Source: Thermoleophilales bacterium
Lineage (GTDB): Bacteria > Actinomycetota > Thermoleophilia > Solirubrobacterales > 70-9
Assembly: GCA_020636895.1 (NCBI GenBank)
Contig: JACJWZ010000001.1
Coordinates: 868,001-932,000, forward strand
Direction of reading: 5' to 3'
Length of the DNA: 64,000 nucleotides
In this document: piece after piece, positions 41,515 through 50,686 of the stretch
How the letters are laid out: every line of letters begins with the position of its first letter
Position numbering within the stretch: the first letter of the stretch is position 1
Translations under genes and position numbers: made by a program
The notes under the pieces: generated by a model
Database searches by the model: none
Seen by the model: only the letters and a program-made list of their open reading frames with translations
What the model was told of the DNA's origin: nothing

Positions 41515-41589
41515 CGTCCCGCCATGCTAACGTGCGAGCTGCATCGTTCAGTCCGAACTATTGGAACCACTCAATCATGGGGAGTGACC

Positions 41590-43047
41590 ATGGAGCCGAC
41601 CGCAGCAGCCGAGCCAACCGCGACCGCGACCGCTGGACCCGGCTACGCCGAGGCTGAGATCGGATTCGAGTCGCTGGACGAGGAGGTGCGCATCGACGAC
41701 GTGCCGGTCGAGGGCGCGCTGCCGGAGTGGCTCCGCGGATCGCTGATCCGGACCGGCCCCGCGAAGTTCGAGGTCGGCGAGCAGCGGATGCGGCACTGGT
41801 TCGACGGGCTCGCGATGCTGTATCGCTTCGGCTTCGCCGACGGCCGCGTCTCCTACGCGAACCGGTTCCTCGGGTCGAAGGCGAAGCGCACCGCGGACGA
41901 GCGCGGCGAGATCGCCTACGCGGAGTTCGCCACCGACCCATGCCGGTCGCTCTTCAAGCGGATGTTCTCGGTGTTCTCTCCGCAGCTCAGCGACAACGCC
42001 AACGTCAACCTCGTCGAGCTCGGAGAGCGCTTCGTGGCGATGACCGAGACGCCGATCCCGGTCCAGTTCGACCCCGAGACACTCGCCACGGCGGGGGTCG
42101 CCTGGGAGGTTCCCGGTGAGCTCACCACCGCCCATCCCCACCTCGACCGCGACAGCGGCGGCATGCTCAACTACGCCGCCAAGCTCGGGCCGCGCAACCG
42201 GTACCGCTTCTTCCTGCTCGGACCGGACGGGGCCGAGCCCGAGATCAGGGCATCGCTGCCGACGCGCGAGCCGGCCTACATGCACTCGTTCGGGTTGACC
42301 GAGCGCTGGATCGTGCTCGCCGAGTTCCCGTTCGTCGTCAACCCGCTGCAGCTTGCGCTCGCGGGTCGGCCCTACATCGAGAACTACCGCTGGAAGCCGG
42401 AGCTCGGCACCCGCTTCACGCTGGTCGACCGGTCCAGCGGCGAGGCCACGGGACCCTTCATGACCGACGCCTGCTTCGGCTTCCACCATGTCAACGCCTA
42501 CGAGGACGACGATGGCCGCGTGGTCGCCGACATCTGCACCTTCGAGGACCCCGAGGTGATCGAGAGCCTCTACCTCGACCGCCTCCGCCAAGGCGCCCCG
42601 ATCCCAAAGCCGTCGCTGACGCGATTCGTGATCGACCCCGAGGGCGGCGGGATCGACTACGAGCAGCTCGTGCCCGACGGGCTCGACCTGCCGCGCATCA
42701 ACTACGGCCGCTGCAACGAGCGCCCCTACCGCTACGTCTGGGGCGCCGGTTTGGCGCCCGGGGAGGGCGGGGGCTTCTTCGACCGCATCGTCGCGGTGGA
42801 CATCGAGGAGCGGGCGACGCGCTCCTGGCACGAGCCGCACTGCTACCCGGGCGAGCCCGTGTTCGTGGCCGAGCCTGGGGCAGAGGAGGAGAACCAGGGC
42901 GTCCTGCTCTCGGTGGTGCTCGATGCGGCAGCGGGGACGTCGTTCCTGCTCGTCCTCGACGCCTCTGACCTGAGCGAGATCGCTCGCGCGCGGGCGCCCC
43001 ACCACATCCCGTTCGGCTTCCACGGCCAGTTCTCGCGCCGAGCCTGA
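41590..43047 (+). CDS. carotenoid cleavage oxygenase
   Basis: A 485-residue RPE65/CCD family iron(II) dioxygenase that would cleave carotenoids, apocarotenoids or related stilbenes. N-terminal LPEWLRGSLIRTGPAKFEVG and HWFDGLAMLYRFGF are diagnostic. The four iron-binding His are visible in TTAHPHLDRDSG, YMHSFGLTERW, CFGFHHVNAYE and FGFHGQF near the C-terminus. ATG 41590 follows GGGGAG by 5 bases. It is divergent from PadR. No carotenoid biosynthesis genes are in the window except the distant CrtI-like gene near 23 kb. Confidence 0.93.
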   Translation: MEPTAAAEPTATATAGPGYAEAEIGFESLDEEVRIDDVPVEGALPEWLRGSLIRTGPAKFEVGEQRMRHWFDGLAMLYRFGFADGRVSYANRFLGSKAKRTADERGEIAYAEFATDPCRSLFKRMFSVFSPQLSDNANVNLVELGERFVAMTETPIPVQFDPETLATAGVAWEVPGELTTAHPHLDRDSGGMLNYAAKLGPRNRYRFFLLGPDGAEPEIRASLPTREPAYMHSFGLTERWIVLAEFPFVVNPLQLALAGRPYIENYRWKPELGTRFTLVDRSSGEATGPFMTDACFGFHHVNAYEDDDGRVVADICTFEDPEVIESLYLDRLRQGAPIPKPSLTRFVIDPEGGGIDYEQLVPDGLDLPRINYGRCNERPYRYVWGAGLAPGEGGGFFDRIVAVDIEERATRSWHEPHCYPGEPVFVAEPGAEEENQGVLLSVVLDAAAGTSFLLVLDASDLSEIARARAPHHIPFGFHGQFSRRA

Positions 43048-43102
43048 GGCGCCGCCGGGGCCCCGGCGGCGCTGCGCCGGTTTCCCCACGAGCGCGCTCG
43101 GG

Positions 43103-43108
43103 TAGGTT
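43103..43108 (+). promoter_or_regulatory. -10 hexamer TAGGTT
   Basis: TAGGTT is 6 bases before ATG 43115 of the PEBP gene, giving leaderless geometry. Confidence 0.5.
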
Positions 43109-43114
43109 TCCGGC

Positions 43115-43582
43115 ATGGCACAGAACTTCTTCGTAGACGAGCTCGAGATCACCTCCCCGGCGTTCGACAACCACGGTCGGATTCCGGACAAGCACACCAG
43201 CAACGGCGAGAACGTTTCGCCTCCGCTGGAATGGTCGGGCGTACCCGAGGGCACAGTCGCCTTCGCGGTCGTCTGCCACGACCCCGACGCGCCGCTCGTG
43301 GATGGCTGGACCCACTGGGTCGCCTACGGGATCCCGGGCGACGCCACCGGCCTGCCGGAGGGCGCGGCCGATCTGGTCGAAGGTCCGCACACCGGTGGCG
43401 AGGACGGGTACTCCGGCCCGGCACCGCCCCCCGGCCACGGCAAGCACCACTACTACTTCTGGGTGTACGCGCTGAACGAGGAGCCCGATCTCGAGCCCGG
43501 CCTGAGCCGCCGCGAGCTGCTCGAGGCGATCGAGGACTCGGTGATCGAGCAGGCGCGCATCATCGGCACCTACGACAACTGA
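43115..43582 (+). CDS. YbhB/YbcL family (PEBP-like) protein
   Basis: A 155-residue cytoplasmic protein of the phosphatidylethanolamine-binding (Raf kinase inhibitor-like) family. Diagnostic stretches are NVSPPLEWSGVPEGTVAFAV, DPDAPLVDGWTHWVAYGIP (DPDxP...HW) and GHGKHHYYFWVYAL (GxHxYxF). Full length with no signal peptide. Bacterial members bind small anionic ligands; the physiological role is unclear. Translation begins 6 bases after a TAGGTT box. Confidence 0.93.
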   Translation: MAQNFFVDELEITSPAFDNHGRIPDKHTSNGENVSPPLEWSGVPEGTVAFAVVCHDPDAPLVDGWTHWVAYGIPGDATGLPEGAADLVEGPHTGGEDGYSGPAPPPGHGKHHYYFWVYALNEEPDLEPGLSRRELLEAIEDSVIEQARIIGTYDN

Positions 43583-43591
43583 GCCGCGCGG

Positions 43592-43811
43592 CGGTGCATC
43601 GCGCTCGGGGCCGTCCCGGGGATCGGTGAGTTCGGCGAGCCCGAGCCGCCGCCGGGCTGCGAAGTCGTCGAGGTGTCGACGGCATGTGCGAGCACGCTGT
43701 GGCCGGGGAGCTGGGCGTCGACCACGAGGCGACGCCGCTCGACGACATCGCAAGCGCCTGGAGCGGCAGGCCGCGAGCCCCGGCCACAAGCTCCTCGGCG
43801 ATCTGACGCTC
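43592..43811 (+). pseudogene. remnant of an MDR (zinc/quinone oxidoreductase-type) dehydrogenase
   Basis: This 315-base gap holds decayed coding sequence. From 43592 one frame reads CIALGAVPGIGEFGEPEPPP and then CEVVEVSTA, the N-terminus of MDR oxidoreductases. From 43693, in another frame, HAVAGELGVDHEATPLDDIA leads to SAW. From 43758, after loss of one base, a third frame gives LERQAASPGHKLL, the usual MDR C-terminus (D(I/V)ADAWERQA...HKLV). The roughly 250 residues between the ends are deleted. No start codon remains. Confidence 0.7.
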
Positions 43812-43897
43812 GGCGGACGTCTCCGCTGCGGATTCGGGGGACATATCGCCCTGAATTCGCAGCGCAGGTCCCAGGTGAGGGTGGATGCCTCCGAGGC

Positions 43898-45295
43898 TCA
43901 GCTCGTCGGCGGCGGCTTCTCGCCTACCCGCTCGGCGAAGATCGCCTGGATCTCCTCGAGGCGCTTGCCCTTGGTCTCCGGAACCAGGGCCTTGCAGAAG
44001 AAGAACGTCAGGACGCAGATCGCCGCGTAGAAGAAGAAGGCGCCGCTGCGCCCGAGGGCGTCGATGAGCAGGAGGAACGTGAGCGAGACGATGAAGTTGA
44101 ACGTCCAGTTGGCCATCGTCCCGACCGACGCCGCCTTCGAGCGGATCTTCAGCGGGTAGATCTCGGCGTTGAGCAGCCAGAAGATCGGCCCGAGGCTGAC
44201 GGCGAACGCGCCGACGTAGAGCATCAGGCTCCCGATCGCCACGAACGAGCCGATGTCCCCGGACGCGCCGGTCATGAAGACGATCGCGAGCGCGCTCAGC
44301 GCCGTCGCCATGAGCGCGGTCCCCCAGAGCAGGAGGGGGCGGCGGCCGGCGCGGTCGAGCAGGCGGATCGCGACCAGGGTCATGCCGACGTTGACGATCC
44401 CGACCGCCACCGAGGCGAGGATCGCCGCCGAGTTGGAGTCGATGCCCGTGTAGCCGATGATGGTCGGCGCGAAGTAGATGACGGTGTTGATCCCCGAGAC
44501 CTGCTGCAGGATCGCGAGGCCGACGCCGACCAGCAGGGCCGCCTTGGCGACGGGTTCGAGCAGGTCGCGCCAGGAGCCGGGCTCGGTGACGATGCTCTCG
44601 GAGATCTCGTCGAGCTCAGCGTCGATCGCCGCCGGGTCGTCGACGCGGATCCGCTCCAGCGTCGCCCGGGCGTCGTAGCCGCGGCCCACCATCACCAGCC
44701 AGCGTGGGCTCTGCGGCATCCGCAGCATCCCGATGAGGAGCGCGATCGCCGGGACGGCTCCGAGGCCGAGCATCCAGCGCCAGTCGCCGCTCGGCTCGAA
44801 GGCGAGCCCGACGCCGTAGGCGACGACGATGCCGACCGTCACCGAGAGCTGGAAGAAGGTGACGAGGCGGCCCCGCACGTCAGGGGGTGAGACCTCGGAG
44901 ATGTAGACGGGTGCGGCGGCGGAGGCGAGGCCGATCGCGGCGCCGACGACGACGCGGGCGATGACCAGAACCGCCTCGCTGTCGGCGAGCGCGCTGCCGA
45001 TCGCGCCGACGATGAAGATCGTGGCGGAGATCAGGATCATCAGCCGGCGGCCGTAGGTGTCCGACAGGCGCCCCGCGAAGAGGGCGCCGCCCACGGCGCC
45101 GATCGGCACCGCCGCGACGACGAGGCCGGAGCCGAAGCTCGAGAGCCCGAACTCGGGCTCGATGAAGAGCAGGGCGCTGGCGATGACGCCGGTGTCGTAG
45201 CCGAAGAGGAGGCCTCCGAGACCGGCGATCGCGGCGGTCGTGATGACCTGCCGCATCGCGAAGCGCCGATCGGAGGCGGAGGTCTCCCGAGCCAT
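43898..45295 (-). CDS. sugar porter family MFS transporter
   Basis: A 465-residue transporter with 12 membrane segments. The sugar-porter signatures are intact: GGLLFGYDTGVIASAL, GRLSDTYGRRLMILIS, the PVYISEVSPPDVRGRLVTFF region (PESPR equivalent PQSPRWLV), QQVSGINTVIYFAPTI, and PETKGKRLEEI at the end. Proton-coupled hexose or pentose uptake is most likely. On its strand TAAAGT lies 8 bases before the ATG, and that hexamer is inside a CGTGAC/GTCACG palindrome, so expression is probably repressor-controlled from a leaderless promoter. Confidence 0.93.
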   Translation of the reverse strand: MARETSASDRRFAMRQVITTAAIAGLGGLLFGYDTGVIASALLFIEPEFGLSSFGSGLVVAAVPIGAVGGALFAGRLSDTYGRRLMILISATIFIVGAIGSALADSEAVLVIARVVVGAAIGLASAAAPVYISEVSPPDVRGRLVTFFQLSVTVGIVVAYGVGLAFEPSGDWRWMLGLGAVPAIALLIGMLRMPQSPRWLVMVGRGYDARATLERIRVDDPAAIDAELDEISESIVTEPGSWRDLLEPVAKAALLVGVGLAILQQVSGINTVIYFAPTIIGYTGIDSNSAAILASVAVGIVNVGMTLVAIRLLDRAGRRPLLLWGTALMATALSALAIVFMTGASGDIGSFVAIGSLMLYVGAFAVSLGPIFWLLNAEIYPLKIRSKAASVGTMANWTFNFIVSLTFLLLIDALGRSGAFFFYAAICVLTFFFCKALVPETKGKRLEEIQAIFAERVGEKPPPTS

Positions 45296-45299
45296 GGTG

Positions 45300-45315
45300 C
45301 GTGACTTTAGTCACG
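45300..45315. promoter_or_regulatory. CGTGAC-TTTA-GTCACG dyad over the MFS -10 box
   Basis: A perfect 6-bp dyad whose centre is the minus-strand -10 hexamer TAAAGT (45309-45304). The spacer to ATG 45295 is 8 bases. A protein bound here would block the promoter directly. Confidence 0.55.
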
Positions 45316-45418
45316 AGCGCAGGCGGATCCGCGCGCGCGGTTGCGCAGTGCCGGTGACCCAGCACCCGGCGGCGGGCGGCGCTCGCCAGCGGCCGATGGA
45401 CCTCGGCGACGCGCAGGG

Positions 45419-47251
45419 CTACTCGGCGAGGATGGCCTCGGCCGCCGCTTCCGCCGCGTCGAGCTGCTCGGCGACGAGATCGAGCCCGCGGTCCCAGAAT
45501 CCGGGATCGGCGAGGTCGACGCCGACGATCGCGCCGAGCTCCTCCGGCGAGCGCGAGCCGCCGCTCGCGAGCATCTCCAGATAGCCGGGGACGATCTCCT
45601 CGCCGCGCTCCTCGTAGAGCCGGTAGACCGACAGGGCGAGGAGCTGCCCGTACGCGTAGGCGTACACGTAGCCCGGGCTGCCGATGAAGTGGGGGACGTA
45701 GGACCACCACGAGCGGTAGTTGTCGGTGACCTCGACCGAGTCGCCGAGCATCTCCTCCTGCGTCTCGACCCACAGCTCGCCGAAGTGGTCGACCGAGATC
45801 TCGCCCACCTCGCGCCGCGCGTTGTGCACCCGGTCCTCGAACTGGTTCATCGCGATCTGGCGGAAGACCGTCGCGATCTGCCCCTCGATGGACTCGGCCA
45901 GCAGGTTGAGCCGCGAGCGTGGGTCGTCGGCCGCCGCGAGCAGGCGCCCGAAGACGAGCTCCTCGGCGAACACCGAGGCGGTCTCGGCGACCGTCAGCGG
46001 AGTGCTCTGGTGGAAGACGCCCTGCTCCCGCGCGAGGTACTGGTGGATCCCGTGTCCGAGCTCATGCGCGAGCGTCGTCACGTCGCGGCGCCGATCGGTC
46101 CAGTTCAGCATCACGTAGGGGTGCACCGAGGGCACGGTCGAAGCGCTGAAGGCGCCGCCGCGCTTGTCCGGTCGCGGCGGCACGTCGATCCAGCCGCCGT
46201 CGAAGAACTTGCCGGCGATCTCGCTCATCCGCGGCGAGACGGATTCGAACGTCTCGAGAACGATGCCGCGCCCCTCCTCCCAGCCGATCTCCTCGTCGTC
46301 GGCGCCGACCACCGCCATCCGGTCGTAGTCAGCGAGCCGCTCGATGCCGAGCAGCTTCGCCTTCGTCCGGTACCACCGCCGGGGAAGCTCGTAGCGCTTC
46401 TTGACCGCGTCGACGAGCGCCTGTACCGATTCGTCGGAGGCCTCGTTGGAGAGGTTGCGGGTGGCGAGCCAGTGCGGGTAGGAGCGCAGGCGATCCATGG
46501 TCGCCTTCTCCTGCAGGAGGGTGTTGAACGCGTAGGCGCGGGTCCGGAGCCCCGGCTGCAGGGCGACGGTCACGGCCTCCGATACCGCGCGGCGCTTGTC
46601 GCGATCGGGATCGAAGAGCCCGGAGAGGGCCTCGTCGAGCGTCACCGGCTCGTCCGCCCCCGGGAGCTCGACGCGGATGGCCGAGGTGAGCTCGTCGAAG
46701 AGCCGGCTCCAGGCGCTGCCACCGGTCACCGAGAGCTCTGTGACGATCCGCTCCTCCGGGGCGCTGAGCAGATGGGGGCGGTAACGCCGCTCGAGGCTGA
46801 GGTGGTGGCGGGCGAAGTCGAGACCGTCGGTGGCGAGCAGCTCCTCGGCGCGCTCGTCGTCGATGGCCACCCATTCGAGCTCGAAGAAGAGGAGCTTGGT
46901 CTGGATGCGCGTCGCTCGCTCCGACCCGCTCTGCAGGAGCGCGCCGATCGCGGGGTCGGCCGTGTCCGCCGCGAAGCGCAGGTGCGCGTAGTTCAGGGCC
47001 CTGCCGGCAAGCTCGGAAATCCGGGCGAGCCGCTCCATCGCGGCCACGAGGCCCGGCCCGTCGAGCTGGTCGACCTTGCCCTCGTACTCGTCGGCGAACT
47101 CGTCGGCGAGCCGCTGGGCCTCGTCGAGAAGCGCCGCGACCGCGCCCTCGTCGTCGCTGACCGTCGCGGCCGGCTCCACCCCGGCGTCATCGAGGTCGAT
47201 CAGGTGGGAGAGCTCCCAGGATCCGGACGTTGCATCGGTGGAAGTCGGCAT
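45419..47251 (-). CDS. pepF: oligoendopeptidase F-type M3 metallopeptidase
   Basis: A 610-residue cytoplasmic zinc peptidase of the M3B family (PepF/clade 3). The active site is DVTTLAHELGHGIHQYLARE (HExxH), with the third ligand Glu in PLTVAETASVFAEELVF. The N-terminal helical oligopeptidase domain (ISELAGRALNYAHLRFAADT) and C-terminal SWWSYVPHFIGSPGYVYAYA are typical. It hydrolyses peptides of roughly 7-17 residues in characterised members. On its strand TAGCGT (47263-47258) is 6 bases before the ATG, a leaderless start. Confidence 0.94.
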   Translation of the reverse strand: MPTSTDATSGSWELSHLIDLDDAGVEPAATVSDDEGAVAALLDEAQRLADEFADEYEGKVDQLDGPGLVAAMERLARISELAGRALNYAHLRFAADTADPAIGALLQSGSERATRIQTKLLFFELEWVAIDDERAEELLATDGLDFARHHLSLERRYRPHLLSAPEERIVTELSVTGGSAWSRLFDELTSAIRVELPGADEPVTLDEALSGLFDPDRDKRRAVSEAVTVALQPGLRTRAYAFNTLLQEKATMDRLRSYPHWLATRNLSNEASDESVQALVDAVKKRYELPRRWYRTKAKLLGIERLADYDRMAVVGADDEEIGWEEGRGIVLETFESVSPRMSEIAGKFFDGGWIDVPPRPDKRGGAFSASTVPSVHPYVMLNWTDRRRDVTTLAHELGHGIHQYLAREQGVFHQSTPLTVAETASVFAEELVFGRLLAAADDPRSRLNLLAESIEGQIATVFRQIAMNQFEDRVHNARREVGEISVDHFGELWVETQEEMLGDSVEVTDNYRSWWSYVPHFIGSPGYVYAYAYGQLLALSVYRLYEERGEEIVPGYLEMLASGGSRSPEELGAIVGVDLADPGFWDRGLDLVAEQLDAAEAAAEAILAE

Positions 47252-47257
47252 CCGGCC

Positions 47258-47263
47258 ACGCTA
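47258..47263 (-). promoter_or_regulatory. -10 hexamer TAGCGT of pepF
   Basis: On the reverse strand TAGCGT is followed by ggccgg and then the pepF ATG at 47251. The spacing of 6 bases fits leaderless transcription. Confidence 0.5.
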
Positions 47264-47317
47264 ACAGGCCGCGAGCGACGGCCGGACGACTCGAGCGCCC
47301 GGCCGTCGTCACAAGAT

Positions 47318-47527
47318 TCAGAGGGCCTTCTTGACCTTGTCGGCGGCGCCGCTCACCGCATCGCCGACCCTCCCCCCGGCGTCGCCGAGCTTCTGCTTCG
47401 TCTTGCCGGCGGCCTTGTCGACCTTGCCCTCGTTCTTGAGGCTGTCGTCATCGGTCAGGCTCCCCGCGGCCTCCTTGACCCGGCCCTTGCCCTCATCGAC
47501 CTTGCCCTCGGTCTTGTTGTCATCCAT
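47318..47527 (-). CDS. CsbD family stress protein
   Basis: A 69-residue hydrophilic protein (DDNKTEGKVDEGKGRVKEAA, then KVDKAAGKTKQKLGDAGGRV) with the Lys/Asp/Gly-rich repeats of the CsbD family. B. subtilis CsbD is controlled by sigma-B, and members are general stress proteins of unknown mechanism. Complete. An RBS-like GAGGAGCAGGGC lies just upstream of ATG 47527. Confidence 0.9.
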   Translation of the reverse strand: MDDNKTEGKVDEGKGRVKEAAGSLTDDDSLKNEGKVDKAAGKTKQKLGDAGGRVGDAVSGAADKVKKAL

Positions 47528-47593
47528 GCCCTGCTCCTCTCGGTGGGGATTCGGTGTGGCTCAGTCTGAGCCTGTACTTACCCTGCCCCGTCG

Positions 47594-48106
47594 ATGCTCT
47601 CCCTACGCGCGAGATCCGTAACGGCCTCCGTTGCCCTGGTCGCCCTTATCGCCGCGCTCGGCGGCTGCGGCGGCCCCGACGTCGATCTCGGCTCCGGCGA
47701 TCAGATCTCGGTCCGGTCGGGTGAGGCGTCGATCGCCGCCGACTCGATCTGCCGGCAGGTCGCGCGCAGCTTCGCGGCCGCGCAGCGCGAGTCGCCGCGG
47801 ACCTTCTCCCAGGGGGCGGTGGTGCTCGAGCGCCTGATCGACATCGCCAGGGAGGGGGAGGAGCACCTGGCTGCGCTGGATCCGCCCGCGGGGAGTGCGG
47901 AGGCGTTCCGCCGCTACCTCCAAGCCCGCGGCGAGGTCGTCGCGCAGCTCGAGCGCGCGCGAGACGCGGCCGCTTCAGAGGACGGATCCGCCTACGAGCG
48001 TGCCCGGCGCAAGGCGCTCGACGGCGCGTCGCAGCGCTTCAAGCTCGCTGTCAGGGCCGGGCTCGACGGCTGCGCGAAGGTCGAGCGCGGCCGATCCGAC
48101 GAATGA
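47594..48106 (+). CDS. helical lipoprotein of unknown function
   Basis: A 170-residue lipoprotein. The signal peptide ends in lipobox LIAALGGCGGPD. The mature part is almost entirely helical (CRQVARSFAAAQRESPRTFS, then YLQARGEVVAQLERARDAAA), with two Cys (SICRQV and DGCAKVE) near its ends. No known domain. TACCCT (47579-47584) is 9 bases before the ATG. Several similar Cys-flanked helical lipoproteins exist in this lineage; their role is unknown. Confidence 0.75.
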   Translation: MLSLRARSVTASVALVALIAALGGCGGPDVDLGSGDQISVRSGEASIAADSICRQVARSFAAAQRESPRTFSQGAVVLERLIDIAREGEEHLAALDPPAGSAEAFRRYLQARGEVVAQLERARDAAASEDGSAYERARRKALDGASQRFKLAVRAGLDGCAKVERGRSDE

Positions 48107-48157
48107 GGTCCCGACGCGGAAGGGAAACAGATCGGCGGGGCGAACTTGTGCTCACCG

Positions 48158-49072
48158 ATGAGCAAGACCGCCACCAAGACCAAGCCCCGCCGCAACGGCA
48201 CCACCGGCAACGGAGCCCCCTCCGAAGCCCCGACGCCGGTGCAGATCGGCAAGACCCTCTCGGCGTACATCACCGAGCGGTTCGACGAGTTCTCGCGCTC
48301 GCAGAAGGACGTCGCGCGCTACATCGTCGATCACCTCGAGGAGGCCGCCTTCCAGACCGCCGAGGAGCTCGCTCGCCGGGCTGACACCTCCTCCTCGACG
48401 GTCGTCCGCTTCTCCCAGGCGCTCGGGTTCGACGGTTATCCGGAGCTGCAGCAGGCCGCGATCGAGGAGTACCGGGCGACGGTGGCCTCGAGCGGTGCTG
48501 CGACCGCCGGCGGCGCGCTGTTCGACTTCGACCACACCGAGTTCGAGTCGTCCCTGGCGGCTGATCACGCCAACATCGAGAGCACGGTGCGCGGTCTCAC
48601 GCGCGAGGACGTCGACGCCTGCGTCGGCGAGCTCGCGACCGCCCACCGCGTCGTCATCGTCGCGATGGACCAGATGGCCTTCTTCGCCTCCTACCTGCGG
48701 CACATGCTCGCGCTCCTCGACATCCGCGCCGAGACGGTCACGCAGCCGCGGCAGGAGTCGATCACCCGGATGGGCAACGTCGACGAGGACACGCTCGTCG
48801 TCGCCTTCTCCGCCGGCCGCGCCCACCCGCTCGTGATCCGCGCGATGAAGCTCGCCCGCCACCGCGGTGCCAACACGATCGCGATCACCGACGCGACCCT
48901 CTCCGACGTGGGTGAGCACGCCGACCACACCCTGTACTGGTCCTCGGACTCGCCGAGCTACACGCGCTCGACGACCGCGCTCCTGGCGCTGGTCGAAGCG
49001 CTCGCCCACGGTGTCTACGCCCGCGACAAGGCGGCGTTCAAGGACCGGATCCGGGCCTTCAAGCTGAAGTAG
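48158..49072 (+). CDS. MurR/RpiR family transcriptional regulator
   Basis: A 304-residue regulator. After a flexible basic N-terminus, the RpiR-type HTH reads SQKDVARYIVDHLEEAAFQT, then LARRADTSSSTVVRFSQALG. The C-terminal SIS domain (HRVVIVAMDQMAFFASYLRH, then DTLVVAFSAGRAHPLVIRAM) binds phosphosugars in characterised members. ATG 48158 was chosen. It precedes pdxS by 120 bases, but the pdx genes have their own promoter, so regulation of them is not implied. Confidence 0.88.
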   Translation: MSKTATKTKPRRNGTTGNGAPSEAPTPVQIGKTLSAYITERFDEFSRSQKDVARYIVDHLEEAAFQTAEELARRADTSSSTVVRFSQALGFDGYPELQQAAIEEYRATVASSGAATAGGALFDFDHTEFESSLAADHANIESTVRGLTREDVDACVGELATAHRVVIVAMDQMAFFASYLRHMLALLDIRAETVTQPRQESITRMGNVDEDTLVVAFSAGRAHPLVIRAMKLARHRGANTIAITDATLSDVGEHADHTLYWSSDSPSYTRSTTALLALVEALAHGVYARDKAAFKDRIRAFKLK

Positions 49073-49180
49073 TTGCGAGCGGGGAGCCTCCGCGGCGGTG
49101 CGCCGCGAGGACCCAGCGCCGCCCGCGGCTCCGGTCGCGTGACACCGGCGAGGGGTCGAGGCGGGCTCGCCTCCAGCCTC

Positions 49181-49186
49181 TAGACT
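49181..49186 (+). promoter_or_regulatory. -10 hexamer TAGACT of pdxST
   Basis: TAGACT is 7 bases (gccgcgc) before GTG 49194, so the pdxST transcript probably begins at the start codon. Confidence 0.55.
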
Positions 49187-49193
49187 GCCGCGC

Positions 49194-50077
<884 letters not shown>

Positions 50078-50081
<4 letters not shown>

Positions 50082-50686
50082 CGGCGGCCGACGGCCCGCC
50101 GCTTCGGATCGGAGTGCTCGCCTCCCAGGGAGGCTTCGCGCGCCACGTGCGGATGCTGCGTCGCCTGCACGCGGACGCGCGCGAGGTGCGATCGCCCGCG
50201 GAGCTCGAGGGGCTCGATGCCCTCGTCGTCCCCGGCGGTGAGAGCACGACGATCATGAAGGCGATCGAGCGCGACGGCCTGGGGCCTGCGATCTGCGCGC
50301 ACGTCGAGCGCGGGGCGCCGCTGCTGGGCACCTGCGCGGGGATGATCGTCTGCGATTCCGAGCACCTCGGCCTGATCGACGCCGTCGCCCGCCGCAACGC
50401 GTTCGGTCGCCAGGCGCAGAGCTTCGAGGCGCAGCTCGACTTCGAGGGGATCGGCGGTGAGCCGATCGAGGCCGTCTTCATCCGCGCCCCCTGGATCGAG
50501 TCCTACGGCCCCGGCGTCGAGGTGCTGGCGAGCTGGGAGGGCCATCCGGTGGCGGTGCGCGAGGGGAGCGTCCTCGCCTGCGCCTTCCACCCCGAGCTGA
50601 CCGACGACCACCGCGTCCATGCGCTGCTGATGGCGATGGCGACGAGCGCGCGCGAGAGCGCGAGGGAAGGAGAGACGAGCAGATGA
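50078..50686 (+). CDS. pdxT: PLP synthase glutaminase subunit PdxT
   Basis: A 202-residue class-I glutamine amidotransferase that supplies ammonia to PdxS. IGVLASQGGFARHVRMLRRL and VVPGGESTTIMK open the protein. The nucleophile Cys is in LLGTCAGMIV, and the His-Glu pair is in ACAFHPELTDD. GTG 50078 overlaps the pdxS stop (GTGA). Its own TGA overlaps the aminopeptidase ATG (ATGA). The three genes therefore form one translationally coupled operon. Confidence 0.96.

Noticed and set aside
46245..46275. Frameshift in pepF
   Set aside because: The reading frame is continuous through all family motifs, with normal length (610 aa).
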